Below, one piece after another: positions 1 to 8,039 of a DNA stretch of 64,000 bases. Every line of letters starts with the position of its first letter. Position 1 is the first letter of the stretch. Source of the stretch: Massilibacteroides sp. (GTDB lineage Bacteria > Bacteroidota > Bacteroidia > Bacteroidales > Tannerellaceae); NCBI GenBank assembly GCA_028708075.1, contig JAQVZS010000001.1:143319-207318 (forward strand), read 5' to 3'. Both the position numbers and the translations under genes were made by a program. The notes under the pieces are model-generated. The model was given only the letters and a program-made list of their open reading frames with translations, made no database searches and was not told the origin of the DNA.

Positions 1-138
1 AAAAGTGGAAAGCATGAGATGAACGATTTGAAACATTTTTTACAGGGGCGAGGGCATTCGAATGTGACGATTGAGCCGCTTGTCCCTTCCGTAGAAGATT
101 ATTTTATGAATTTTGAGGAGGATAAGCTATGTATGTGA
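1..138 (+). CDS. ABC transporter ATP-binding protein, C-terminal fragment (cut by window start)
   Basis: The first frame is open from base 1 and ends in TGA at 136-138, giving about 45 residues that finish in SVEDYFMNFEEDKLCM. The 'PSVEDYF' type ending resembles the C-terminus of many ABC ATPase subunits. The gene overlaps the next start codon by 10 bases and belongs to an exporter operon that in relatives carries two ATPase units followed by two permeases. The ORF track missed it because the start lies outside the window. The identity is inferred mostly from context and the tail, because no Walker motif is visible. Confidence 0.6.
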   Translation, partial: KSGKHEMNDLKHFLQGRGHSNVTIEPLVPSVEDYFMNFEEDKLCM

Positions 139-863
139 TCGAAGCAGAAAAACTGACAAAACGGTTTGGCAATTTTACGGCGGTAGATCAAATCAGTTTT
201 GAAGTGAGTGAGGGTGAAATATTCGGTTTTCTTGGGGCGAATGGTGCCGGAAAGACTACCGCTATGCGTATATTATGTGGCCTGTCAAAACCTACTTCCG
301 GCAAAGTGCGTGTGGCAGGGTTCGATATTTATAAACAGACGGAGCAGGTTAAACAGCATATCGGTTATATGAGTCAGAAGTTTTCTTTGTATGGCGATTT
401 AAAGGTTTGGGAGAATATTCGCCTTTTTGGAGGCATTTACGGCTTATCGGAAGTGCAATTGAAAGAAAAAACAGACCGGATATTGGGGCTTTTGGATATG
501 GAAGATAAACGGGATGCACTGGTCGACTCTCTTCCGCTGGGGTGGAAGCAGAAACTGGCTTTTTCGGTTGCGATTGTTCATGAGCCCCGGATCGTTTTTT
601 TAGATGAACCGACCGGTGGTGTGGATCCGGTGACGAGACGGCAATTCTGGGAATTGATTTATCAGGCGGCCCGCCGGGGAATCACGATTTTTGTGACAAC
701 GCATTATATGGACGAGGCGGAATATTGTGACCGTGTTTCGATTATGGTCGACGGACGAATTGAAGCACTTGATACCCCGCTGGAGTTGAAACGGAAGTTC
801 TGTGTAGAAAATATGAATGATGTGTTCTATTCCCTGGCACGTAAAGCACAAAGAGGAGAGTAA
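129..863 (+). CDS. ABC transporter ATP-binding protein (YbhF-like)
   Basis: Cytoplasmic ATPase that powers an ABC-2 exporter, 244 residues. Visible motifs are the Walker A GANGAGKTT near residue 37, the Q-loop in YMSQKF, Walker B RIVFLDEPTGGVDP near 155 and the switch histidine in TTHYMDE. The signature loop reads LPLGWKQ in place of LSGGQ, a deviation I associate with YbhF-like ATPases. The start overlaps the end of the preceding ATPase gene and only 3 bases separate the stop from the first permease, so the genes are surely co-transcribed and probably translationally coupled. The substrate cannot be read from sequence; relatives export drugs or hydrophobic compounds. ATPase assignment is firm, substrate unknown. 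Confidence 0.93.
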   Translation: MYVIEAEKLTKRFGNFTAVDQISFEVSEGEIFGFLGANGAGKTTAMRILCGLSKPTSGKVRVAGFDIYKQTEQVKQHIGYMSQKFSLYGDLKVWENIRLFGGIYGLSEVQLKEKTDRILGLLDMEDKRDALVDSLPLGWKQKLAFSVAIVHEPRIVFLDEPTGGVDPVTRRQFWELIYQAARRGITIFVTTHYMDEAEYCDRVSIMVDGRIEALDTPLELKRKFCVENMNDVFYSLARKAQRGE

Positions 864-866
864 GCG

Positions 867-1961
867 ATGAAACAATTCCTGTCATTTTTGCAGAAAGAAT
901 TTTATCATATTTTCAGGGATTTGCGGACAACTCTGATTATGATAGTCATCCCCATTGTTTTAGTCGTTTTGTTTGGTTATGCTATTACTACGGAAATAAA
1001 GAACGCGCGTTTTGTCGTATTGGATCAAAGCCGGGATGTGACTACGCGCCATCTGATCGACCGTTTGGATGCCAATGCCTATTTCGATTTTTATAAACAG
1101 GTTGAAAACTTTGATGAGATTGAAACGCTATTCCGCCAAAATAAAATTAAAATGGCAGTTGTCTTTCCTCCGGATTTTTCGAAAAATCGTGAGATAAAGA
1201 CAGAGATCCAACTATTGGCGGATGCTTCTGATCCGAATGAATCGACTGTCTTAATTGAATATGCGACGTCTATTTTCCAATCGGAATTACGGAGAAATTC
1301 TGATTTTACCTCAGTCGGAATCGTTCCGGTTGTCCGACTGTTGTATAATCCGCAAATGAAAGACGCGTATAATTTTGTTCCCGGCGTGATGGGGATGATC
1401 CTGATTTTGATTTGTTCGCTGATGACTTCTGTCGGGATTGTCCGTGAAAAAGAATACGGTAGTATGGAGGTTTTGTTGGTCTCGCCTTTGAAATCTGTCT
1501 ATATTATTTTAGCCAAAGCGACGCCTTATTTACTGATTAGTTTTGTAAATATTCTTCTGATTTTAGGACTGTCTTATTTTTTGTTGGATGTCCCGATTGT
1601 CGGAAGTTTATGGGTTGTTATTTTTCTCTCTTTAGTCTATGCGTTGGTTGCTTTAAGTTTGGGTTTACTTATTTCAACCATTGCGAACACACAGCAATCC
1701 GCTATGTTAATTTGTGGAATGGCGTTGATGCTACCAGTGATTCTATTAAGTGGCATGATCTTTCCGATCGAAAATATGCCCTGGATTTTGCAAGTCCTAT
1801 CTAATTTGATTCCCGCGCGGTGGTATATTGTCGCCTTGCGGGATGTCATGATTAAAGGGTTGGGTATTATCGATATCCTTCCCGAATTGACGATTCTACT
1901 TTTGATGACTTTCTTTTTGATCTTGTTAAGTGTGAAACGATTTAAAACCAGGTTAGAATAG
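867..1961 (+). CDS. ABC-2 type transporter permease (YbhS/YbhR-like), first copy
   Basis: Inner-membrane permease of 364 residues. It has the ABC-2 layout: one N-terminal transmembrane helix (about residues 18-40, LIMIVIPIVLVVLFGYA), a large extracytoplasmic domain to about residue 170, then five hydrophobic helices. The stretch IVREKEYGSMEVLLVSPL is the typical ABC-2 coupling region contacting the ATPase. It starts 3 bases after the ATPase gene and its stop directly abuts the start of the second permease, so the two permeases probably form a heterodimer. Substrate unknown. Confidence 0.92.
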   Translation: MKQFLSFLQKEFYHIFRDLRTTLIMIVIPIVLVVLFGYAITTEIKNARFVVLDQSRDVTTRHLIDRLDANAYFDFYKQVENFDEIETLFRQNKIKMAVVFPPDFSKNREIKTEIQLLADASDPNESTVLIEYATSIFQSELRRNSDFTSVGIVPVVRLLYNPQMKDAYNFVPGVMGMILILICSLMTSVGIVREKEYGSMEVLLVSPLKSVYIILAKATPYLLISFVNILLILGLSYFLLDVPIVGSLWVVIFLSLVYALVALSLGLLISTIANTQQSAMLICGMALMLPVILLSGMIFPIENMPWILQVLSNLIPARWYIVALRDVMIKGLGIIDILPELTILLLMTFFLILLSVKRFKTRLE

Positions 1962-3071
1962 ATGATGAATAAACTGAGAATACTGCGTTTTTTGTTGGAG
2001 AAAGAGTTTAAACAAATCAAAAGAGACTCTTTGCTTCTTCGTTTGATGATTTTTATCCCTTTGCTGCAATTGATCGTATTGCCTTTCGCGGCTAATTTCG
2101 AGATGAAAAACATCAACTTGGCAATAGTGGACAACGACCATTCGCCCATTTCAACTCGTCTGACCGACAAAATACGGTCGTCTGCTTATTTTAATGTTGC
2201 CGTAGAGCAAAAAAGTTATGAATCGGCGTTGTTTTTTATGCAGAAAAATAAAGCAGATATCATTGTCGAGTATCCTTCGCGTATGGAAAATAAGTTGGTT
2301 CGGGAAGGCAAGGCCAGTCTGTCTCTTACCGCCAACGCCGTAAATGCGACAAAGGCCGGGCTCGGAAGCGCATATCTTGCCACTATTATTCGTCAATATA
2401 ATTTAGATTTAACCTCTGTCGGTAAAACCTCATCGGTACAAGTGAAAAGTATGTATTTATATAATCCTTATCTGGATTATAAGGCTTATATGGTGCCCGG
2501 AATATTAGCTTTTCTGCTGACGTTAGTCGGCGGTTTTCTTTCGGCCTTAAATATTGTCGGTGAAAAAGAAAAGGGTACGATCGAACAAATCAATGTCACC
2601 CCTGTTCCCAAAAGCCTTTTTTTATTATCCAAACTAATTCCTTTCTGGGTATTAGGTTTATTCATCCTGACCTTAGGTTTACTTCTGTCCTGGATTATTT
2701 ATGGTTTTGTGCCAGTAGGAAGACTTTGGGTCATTTATTTGTTTGCCGCGCTTTATTTGATCGCGTTGACCGGACTCGGATTAGCTGTTTCGTCTATATC
2801 ATCCACCCAACAGCAAGCTATGTTTACTATGTTTTTTTGCAATATGCTCTTTGCCTTGTTGAGCGGATTGTTTACGCCGATCAGCAGTATGCCTGGATGG
2901 GCGCAAACAATCACCTTGTTTAATCCGGTGCGCTATTTTGTGGAAGTGATGCGTATGATCTACTTAAAAGGCAGTTCGTTTAGTGATATAACGGGATATT
3001 TTTTGATTGTCTGCCTTTTTTTAGTACTTTTCAATACGTTTGCCGTTATCGGATATCGCAAGAAGAGTTAA
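1962..3071 (+). CDS. ABC-2 type transporter permease (YbhS/YbhR-like), second copy
   Basis: A 369-residue paralogue of the preceding permease with the same topology: an N-terminal helix, a periplasmic domain and a C-terminal bundle of about five helices. The conserved segment IVGEKEKGTIEQINVTPVPK corresponds to the ABC-2 coupling region. Its ATG follows the TAG of the upstream permease with no gap, indicating translational coupling and equal stoichiometry. It is the last gene of the operon; a small hairpin with a T-run lies just downstream at the convergent junction with the fucosidase gene. Confidence 0.92.
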   Translation: MMNKLRILRFLLEKEFKQIKRDSLLLRLMIFIPLLQLIVLPFAANFEMKNINLAIVDNDHSPISTRLTDKIRSSAYFNVAVEQKSYESALFFMQKNKADIIVEYPSRMENKLVREGKASLSLTANAVNATKAGLGSAYLATIIRQYNLDLTSVGKTSSVQVKSMYLYNPYLDYKAYMVPGILAFLLTLVGGFLSALNIVGEKEKGTIEQINVTPVPKSLFLLSKLIPFWVLGLFILTLGLLLSWIIYGFVPVGRLWVIYLFAALYLIALTGLGLAVSSISSTQQQAMFTMFFCNMLFALLSGLFTPISSMPGWAQTITLFNPVRYFVEVMRMIYLKGSSFSDITGYFLIVCLFLVLFNTFAVIGYRKKS

Positions 3072-3074
3072 TAT

Positions 3075-3100
3075 AAAAAAGAAGGGTAATCCTCTTTTTA
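3075..3100. terminator. possible bidirectional terminator between the ABC operon and the fucosidase gene
   Basis: The A-run followed by AAAGAAGGGTAATCCTCTTT forms a short stem with one bulged A and is flanked by A and T runs on both sides. It sits exactly between two convergent genes and overlaps the fucosidase stop codon. The stem is short, so the call is tentative. Confidence 0.4.
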
Positions 3101-4408
3101 TTTAACTTCCACTTCAATGATGGAATCGATGTCGTCTAATTGACCTGATAACGTAAATTGAACTTCTTTGGTTTTTCTGTTCTTTTTCCACGCGAGTTTT
3201 GAATCGACATTGACCCAACTTGCCGATTTTATGTTCGCAATCGGAAGTGTGATTTCTTTAACATTTTTGTCCAATACATGGACATAAAGTGTTTTTCCTT
3301 TCGTGGTTACTGCGCCCCATGTCTGCGGTTTAACGATTCCTTCCCGGGTTTCATAAATTGTGTATCCGTATTTATCCATCCATTTGCCGATTTCATGCAG
3401 ACGATTTACACATTCGGGCATGATTTTTCCATTTGGCATCGGGCCAACGTTGAGCAACAAATTCGCGCCTGTTCCTGCTGTTCTGATCAATAAATGCAAA
3501 AGGTCTTTTGCTGATTTAAAATTCTCGTCGGTGATGCTGAATCCCCACGAATCGCTGATGGTCTGGCACGTTTCCAGAGGAAGATGGGATATTGCTTGTC
3601 CACTGTGCCCAGCCGTGTTTTCACCGGGAACGTCTCGTTCAAAAACTTGGAAATCTTCGTCTTGGAAGGGAGGTAGATGGTGATTGTTGGCTATTAGACA
3701 ATTGGGTTGCAAACGATGGATTAATTCATAAATTTCAGGGTAATGCCAGTCTACAAAAGCCGCTTGGGTTGTTCTGTTTTTATCCGCGGTCTGATCCCAA
3801 TGACCGTCGAACCAGATCGCTCCGATTGGGCCGTAGTTGGTGAGTAATTCTGTCAATTGCGCTTTCATGAACTCAATGTAGTGGTTCCAATCCCCTTTTT
3901 CCGTTCTTCCGCAACCCTTACCCGTACGTCCGGTTTCATATTGATAGTCTGTTCGCATCCAGTCGAGAAGCGAATAGTATAGAGAAAGTTTGATTCCCTG
4001 CTTCTGACATTCTTCCGCTAACTGTTTGATGAGATCTTTGCCATACGGCGTATTCATAATATTCCAGTCCGATTGTTTTGTGTCCCAGTTGCTGAAACTG
4101 TCATGATGTCTGGATGTAAAGGTGATATATTTCATGCCCGCATCTTTGGCGAGTTTCACCCATTCGTGTGCATCGAATTCCTGCGGATTAAATAAATTCT
4201 GCAATCGTTTGTAACTATCTCCCTTAATCGGTCGGTTGTTCATGATCCATTCTCCGTTTCCCAGTACGCTGTAAGGCCCGAAGTGGACAAAAAGGCCGAA
4301 ACGAGCGTCTTCAAACCATTTTGTATCGGGTTTATCTCCAGTGTTCTGTGCATAGCATGGCTTAAAAAAAAGCAAGATCAGCATTAAATAAATTATTTTC
4401 TGTTTCAT
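3098..4408 (-). CDS. Alpha-L-fucosidase, GH29, secreted
   Basis: A 436-residue exported glycoside hydrolase. Residues 1-20 form a signal peptide (MKQKIIYLMLILLFFKPCYA). The GH29 fold is recognised from WFEDARFGLFVHFGPYS near the N-terminus, the pocket segment FTSRHHDSFSNWD and the nucleophile aspartate in GAIWFDGHWD. Segment GANLLLNVGPMPNGKI is also typical. GH29 enzymes are retaining alpha-L-fucosidases that act on host mucin, milk or plant glycans; this one should act in the periplasm or at the surface. It stands alone, with no SusC/SusD genes nearby, so the glycan target is unknown. A TATCTTTA sequence about 30 bases upstream could be a weak promoter. Confidence 0.92.
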   Translation of the reverse strand: MKQKIIYLMLILLFFKPCYAQNTGDKPDTKWFEDARFGLFVHFGPYSVLGNGEWIMNNRPIKGDSYKRLQNLFNPQEFDAHEWVKLAKDAGMKYITFTSRHHDSFSNWDTKQSDWNIMNTPYGKDLIKQLAEECQKQGIKLSLYYSLLDWMRTDYQYETGRTGKGCGRTEKGDWNHYIEFMKAQLTELLTNYGPIGAIWFDGHWDQTADKNRTTQAAFVDWHYPEIYELIHRLQPNCLIANNHHLPPFQDEDFQVFERDVPGENTAGHSGQAISHLPLETCQTISDSWGFSITDENFKSAKDLLHLLIRTAGTGANLLLNVGPMPNGKIMPECVNRLHEIGKWMDKYGYTIYETREGIVKPQTWGAVTTKGKTLYVHVLDKNVKEITLPIANIKSASWVNVDSKLAWKKNRKTKEVQFTLSGQLDDIDSIIEVEVK

Positions 4409-4549
4409 GGCTTAAATCTGTTAAAAAATTGAGCTTTAAAGATATAAAAAAAAACGGGTTTTTATTATAACCATACAAAAAGACCGACTAAAAATGGAGA
4501 AAGCCCAAATCGAGTTTCTAAAGAGCTGGGAAAATACGTGAAACTGCTG

Positions 4550-4557
4550 TATCTTTG
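4550..4557 (+). promoter_or_regulatory. Bacteroidota -7 element upstream of nhaD
   Basis: TATCTTTG matches the Bacteroidota TAnnTTTG promoter element and lies 58 bases before the NhaD start codon. No clear -33 TTTG is visible. Confidence 0.45.
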
Positions 4558-4615
4558 CGCGCTATAACTTGGTTTATCTATTATTTAGAAGCAAATAACA
4601 ATTGAATTCTCTGCC

Positions 4616-5965
4616 ATGTTTGTATTAATGATCATTGTTTTTATTATTGGTTATACGTTCATTGCTCTCGAACACCCTTTAAAAATCAATAAATCGGCGA
4701 CGTCGCTTGTGTTGGGTATTCTTATGTGGTCCATGTTTATCATGGGAGACCCTTCTAATTATCCGGTATATAAATCTTTTCTTAATCATCAGGAGTCGCA
4801 TCCGGATGTCGCATTTAATACGTGGATTGTTCACGATTTTTTGTTGCAACGTTTAGGTGAGATTGCAGAAATCTTGTTCTTTTTGCTCGGTGCTATGACA
4901 ATTGTTGAAATTATTGATGGGCATCACGGATTTCGTTTAATTACCGACCGGATTAAATCGACCAATAAAAGTCGTTTGCTATGGATAGTCAGTATACTTA
5001 CCTTTTTCATGTCTGCTGTACTCGATAATTTAACGACTTCTATTATTATTATTACGTTGTTGCGTGTCATTATACCTAATCCCCGTGATCGATGGCCATT
5101 TGCGGCCATGGTGATTTTGGCGGCGAATGCCGGTGGTGCTTGGTCGCCCATCGGGGATGTAACCACCATTATGCTTTGGATTGGAGAAAAGGTAAGTGCC
5201 GGGACAATAATCACGCAAACTTTTCTTCCGAGTTTGGTTTCGTTGTTTGTACCTCTTTTGATTCTAACACCTCTGATGAAAGGAAATATTCGTCAGCCTC
5301 TTAAGAGCAATCGTGAAGAACTTGATTTGGGGATTACAAAAAATCAGACTCGATTTGTCTTTTTTTTCGGTGTCTCCGTCTTATTGTTCGTCCCTTTATT
5401 TAAAACGATTACACATTTACCACCTTATTTAGGTATGTTAGGCGGATTGGGATTAATGTGGTTGATGACTGATTTGATGCACAAGAATAAGCCGGGAGTG
5501 TTGTATGCCCAATTATCGGCTGTAGGGGCTTTAAAAAGGGTAGATATTTCCACTATTTTTTTCTTCCTGGGAATTTTGATGGCCGTAGCGGCGATGCAAA
5601 CCTGCGGACAACTTTTGACTTTATCTGAGGTTTTGGAGACAATTCCGTTAGAAGAACCGTCAAAATATTATTTTATTGTGTCTATTATCGGAGTCTTATC
5701 CGCGATTGTGGATAATGTGCCGCTTGTGGCTGGTACAATGGGGATGTACGATTTTCCTATGAATCATTATTTCTGGAATTTTTTAGTGTATGCTGCCGGT
5801 ACGGGAGGAAGTATTTTGATTATCGGTTCTGCTGCGGGAGTAGCCGTGATGAGTATGGAAAAAATGGATTTTATTTGGTATTTGAAACGGATTTCAGGGC
5901 TTGCCTTGACCGGTTATGCAGCTGGGTGTCTGGTTTATATTTTGCAACAAAGTTTTTTAGTATAA
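4616..5965 (+). CDS. nhaD: Na+/H+ antiporter NhaD family
   Basis: Integral inner-membrane antiporter, 449 residues, with about 12 hydrophobic helices spread along the whole length. It belongs to the ion transporter superfamily: two similar halves carry the re-entrant motifs AVLDNLTTSI (about residue 138) and IVDNVPLVAG (about residue 363), each with the conserved Asp-Asn pair, and NAGGAWSPIGDVTT is a typical NhaD segment. The predicted role is Na+ (or Li+) expulsion in exchange for protons, for pH and salt homeostasis. It is monocistronic, with its own promoter motif and 118 bases before cysE, which has a separate promoter. The family call is secure; ion preference is not tested. Confidence 0.92.
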   Translation: MFVLMIIVFIIGYTFIALEHPLKINKSATSLVLGILMWSMFIMGDPSNYPVYKSFLNHQESHPDVAFNTWIVHDFLLQRLGEIAEILFFLLGAMTIVEIIDGHHGFRLITDRIKSTNKSRLLWIVSILTFFMSAVLDNLTTSIIIITLLRVIIPNPRDRWPFAAMVILAANAGGAWSPIGDVTTIMLWIGEKVSAGTIITQTFLPSLVSLFVPLLILTPLMKGNIRQPLKSNREELDLGITKNQTRFVFFFGVSVLLFVPLFKTITHLPPYLGMLGGLGLMWLMTDLMHKNKPGVLYAQLSAVGALKRVDISTIFFFLGILMAVAAMQTCGQLLTLSEVLETIPLEEPSKYYFIVSIIGVLSAIVDNVPLVAGTMGMYDFPMNHYFWNFLVYAAGTGGSILIIGSAAGVAVMSMEKMDFIWYLKRISGLALTGYAAGCLVYILQQSFLV

Positions 5966-6031
5966 AATTTCCCTTGTCTTTTCTGTTTTTAGTGCAAAAA
6001 ATAAGTGGTTATGATCTATTCTTTCGATTTT

Positions 6032-6063
6032 TTTCAACAAATGAGGTCAAATTCTTACATTTG
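6032..6063 (+). promoter_or_regulatory. predicted promoter of the serine acetyltransferase gene
   Basis: TTTC (6032-6035), a 20-base spacer and TACATTTG (6056-6063) resemble the Bacteroidota -33/-7 pair. The start codon follows 20 bases later. Confidence 0.45.
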
Positions 6064-6083
6064 CGGACAAATTCTAAGTAAGA

Positions 6084-6899
6084 ATGACGGATATTTCAGA
6101 AATAGCGGGGCGTTTGATCTCAAAATCCAAAGGATTATCAATCGATAAACAAAAGTTGTATGATGCACTTGACACGCTGGTTGATCATGTGCTCTTTCCT
6201 ATTTGTGCGAACGAGATCACCGGAGAACGCGCGTTGTACAAGTTTTACTCTGTTTTGGTTGAAAATATTTCTGCTTTGGCCGGCTTGGAGCGCGCTAAGC
6301 AAGTGACTGATAGTTTTATGAGTAAGTTGCCTTGGCTTCAGGAGCAATTATACGAAGAAGCAACCGTTTTTAGTCGGAACGATCCGGCGGCCAATTCTGT
6401 GGAGGAAGTGATTATCACGTATCCAGGCTTTTTTGCTTTGACCGTTTATCGTATTTCTCACGAATTATATGAATTGGGTGTGCCGATCATTCCACGTTTG
6501 TTTACAGAATACGCACATTCAAAAGTAGGAGTCGATATTAATCCCGGAGCAAAAATCGGGAATTCTTTTTATATAGACCACGGTACCGGTATTGTCATTG
6601 GCGAGTCGACTATTATTGGTGATAACGTAAAAATATATCAAGGGGTAACGCTCGGGGCATTGTTTGTTACAAAAGATTTAAGTAATAAAAAACGACATCC
6701 GACTATTGAAGATAACGTTGTAATTTATGCAGGGGCGACTATTTTAGGCGGCGATACCGTTATCGGGCATGATTCGGTGATTGGAGGAAATGCCTGGTTA
6801 ACGCATAGCATACCGCCTTATTCTTTGGTACAGCAAACAGCAGAAATACGGATACGAAGTATGTTGGATAAAAATGATTCGATCGAATTTTATATTTAA
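6084..6899 (+). CDS. cysE: Serine O-acetyltransferase
   Basis: Cytosolic enzyme of 271 residues that makes O-acetyl-L-serine from L-serine and acetyl-CoA, the first step of cysteine synthesis. The N-terminal helical half (about 1-140) is followed by a left-handed beta-helix of hexapeptide repeats. Typical SATase segments are [42 protein letters not shown] and [18 protein letters not shown]; the histidines in DHGTG and near [18 protein letters not shown] are the expected active-site region. The long N-terminal domain fits the EpsC/SatA subgroup. A threonine aldolase gene follows 16 bases later, so the two serine/glycine-related enzymes are probably co-transcribed. No O-acetylserine sulfhydrylase gene is in the window. 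Confidence 0.94.
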   Translation: MTDISEIAGRLISKSKGLSIDKQKLYDALDTLVDHVLFPICANEITGERALYKFYSVLVENISALAGLERAKQVTDSFMSKLPWLQEQLYEEATVFSRNDPAANSVEEVIITYPGFFALTVYRISHELYELGVPIIPRLFTEYAHSKVGVDINPGAKIGNSFYIDHGTGIVIGESTIIGDNVKIYQGVTLGALFVTKDLSNKKRHPTIEDNVVIYAGATILGGDTVIGHDSVIGGNAWLTHSIPPYSLVQQTAEIRIRSMLDKNDSIEFYI

Positions 6900-6915
6900 A
6901 AAAGTGAAATAGGCG

Positions 6916-7938
6916 ATGAGAAGTTTTGCGAGTGACAATAATTCGAGCGTACATCCGCTGATTATGGAGGCTGTTGTAAAAGCGAATACGGATCATGCTG
7001 TCGGTTATGGCGACGATCCCTGGACTGAAAGTGCGGAAAACAAATTGAAGGAAGTGTTCGGATCGGAAGCTATCCCTTTTCTGGTCTTTAACGGGACTGG
7101 TGCGAATGCCGTTGCTTTGCAGGCGGTGACGCGTCCGTTCAATAGCATCATTTGCGCCGAAACAGCGCATATTATTGTGGATGAGTGCGGTGCGCCGGCA
7201 CGGATGACGGGAGCGGCGGTTGTTCCGGTTCCGACAGCTGACGGGAAATTAACTGTCGAACTGATTAGACAGAAACTGACGAATTTCGGGGTCTGTCATC
7301 ATTCACAGCCTAAAGCTATTTATCTTTCGCAAGTCTCTGAGTTGGGAACCGTTTATACGTTGGACGAGATCCGTGCGATTGCCGACTTACTTCATGCGCA
7401 TGATATGTATTTGCACATGGACGGAGCTCGTTTGGCGAACGCTTGCGCTTATCTGAATTGCAGTATGCGTAGGATGACGGTTGAGTCGGGTGTCGATATT
7501 CTCAGTTTCGGAGGAACAAAAAACGGCATGATGATGGGAGAAGCTGTCATTTCTTTTCGTCCTGAGTTAACGCAATATCTTCAATATTATCGGAAGCAAT
7601 CTACGCAATTAGCTTCGAAAATGCGTTATATATCTGCGCAATTCATTCCCTATCTGGAGAATAATTTATGGTTGGAGAATGCGATGAAAGCCAATACTGC
7701 TGCGGCGAAGTTATACGCCGTATTGAGCAGGTATTCGGAAATAAAATTTACACAAAAACCTGAGACGAACCAACTTTTCTTTACTGTCCCGGCGAAAGTC
7801 GCATGCAAGTTGCGGGAGAAATATTATTTTTATTTTTGGAACGAGTCTCGATACGAAATCCGCTTGGTTACGTCGTGGGATACCACGGCTGATGATCTGG
7901 CAAACTTTGAAGCCGATTTGTGGAATGCTTTTAACTAA
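6916..7938 (+). CDS. ltaE: Low-specificity L-threonine aldolase
   Basis: PLP-dependent enzyme (340 residues) that splits L-threonine or allo-threonine to glycine and acetaldehyde. The N-terminus SFASDNNSSVHP and the phosphate-binding FNGTGANAVALQA are typical of the beta-eliminating lyase/threonine aldolase family. HMDGARLANA contains the PLP-contacting aspartate and SFGGTKNGMM carries the Schiff-base lysine near residue 208. The gene lies 16 bases after cysE, in the same direction, and links to glycine and serine supply, as does glyA elsewhere in the window. Length is normal for the family. Confidence 0.93.
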   Translation: MRSFASDNNSSVHPLIMEAVVKANTDHAVGYGDDPWTESAENKLKEVFGSEAIPFLVFNGTGANAVALQAVTRPFNSIICAETAHIIVDECGAPARMTGAAVVPVPTADGKLTVELIRQKLTNFGVCHHSQPKAIYLSQVSELGTVYTLDEIRAIADLLHAHDMYLHMDGARLANACAYLNCSMRRMTVESGVDILSFGGTKNGMMMGEAVISFRPELTQYLQYYRKQSTQLASKMRYISAQFIPYLENNLWLENAMKANTAAAKLYAVLSRYSEIKFTQKPETNQLFFTVPAKVACKLREKYYFYFWNESRYEIRLVTSWDTTADDLANFEADLWNAFN

Positions 7939-7987
7939 ATCATTTTGTTAAAATATTCTATCTTCTCTGTTTTGTATCATTAGTCGG

Positions 7988-7997
7988 ACACCGGTGT
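7988..7997. promoter_or_regulatory. perfect 10-bp palindrome ACACCGGTGT upstream of the helicase gene
   Basis: ACACCGGTGT is its own reverse complement and ends 17 bases before the TACCTTTG promoter element of the downstream helicase gene, where a repressor could block the -33 region. It might be an operator, but no regulator is identified. Confidence 0.3.
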
Positions 7998-8014
7998 TAC
8001 TTTGGATTAATTTG

Positions 8015-8022
8015 TACCTTTG
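8015..8022 (+). promoter_or_regulatory. Bacteroidota -7 element of the helicase gene
   Basis: TACCTTTG matches TAnnTTTG and lies 18 bases before the ATG of the UvrD/PcrA-like helicase. Confidence 0.45.
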
Positions 8023-8039
8023 TCCTTCAGAAAAAACGA

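Noticed and set aside
1637-2170. 177-residue minus-strand ORF over the ABC permease genes
   Set aside because: Antisense shadow of two contiguous permease genes.
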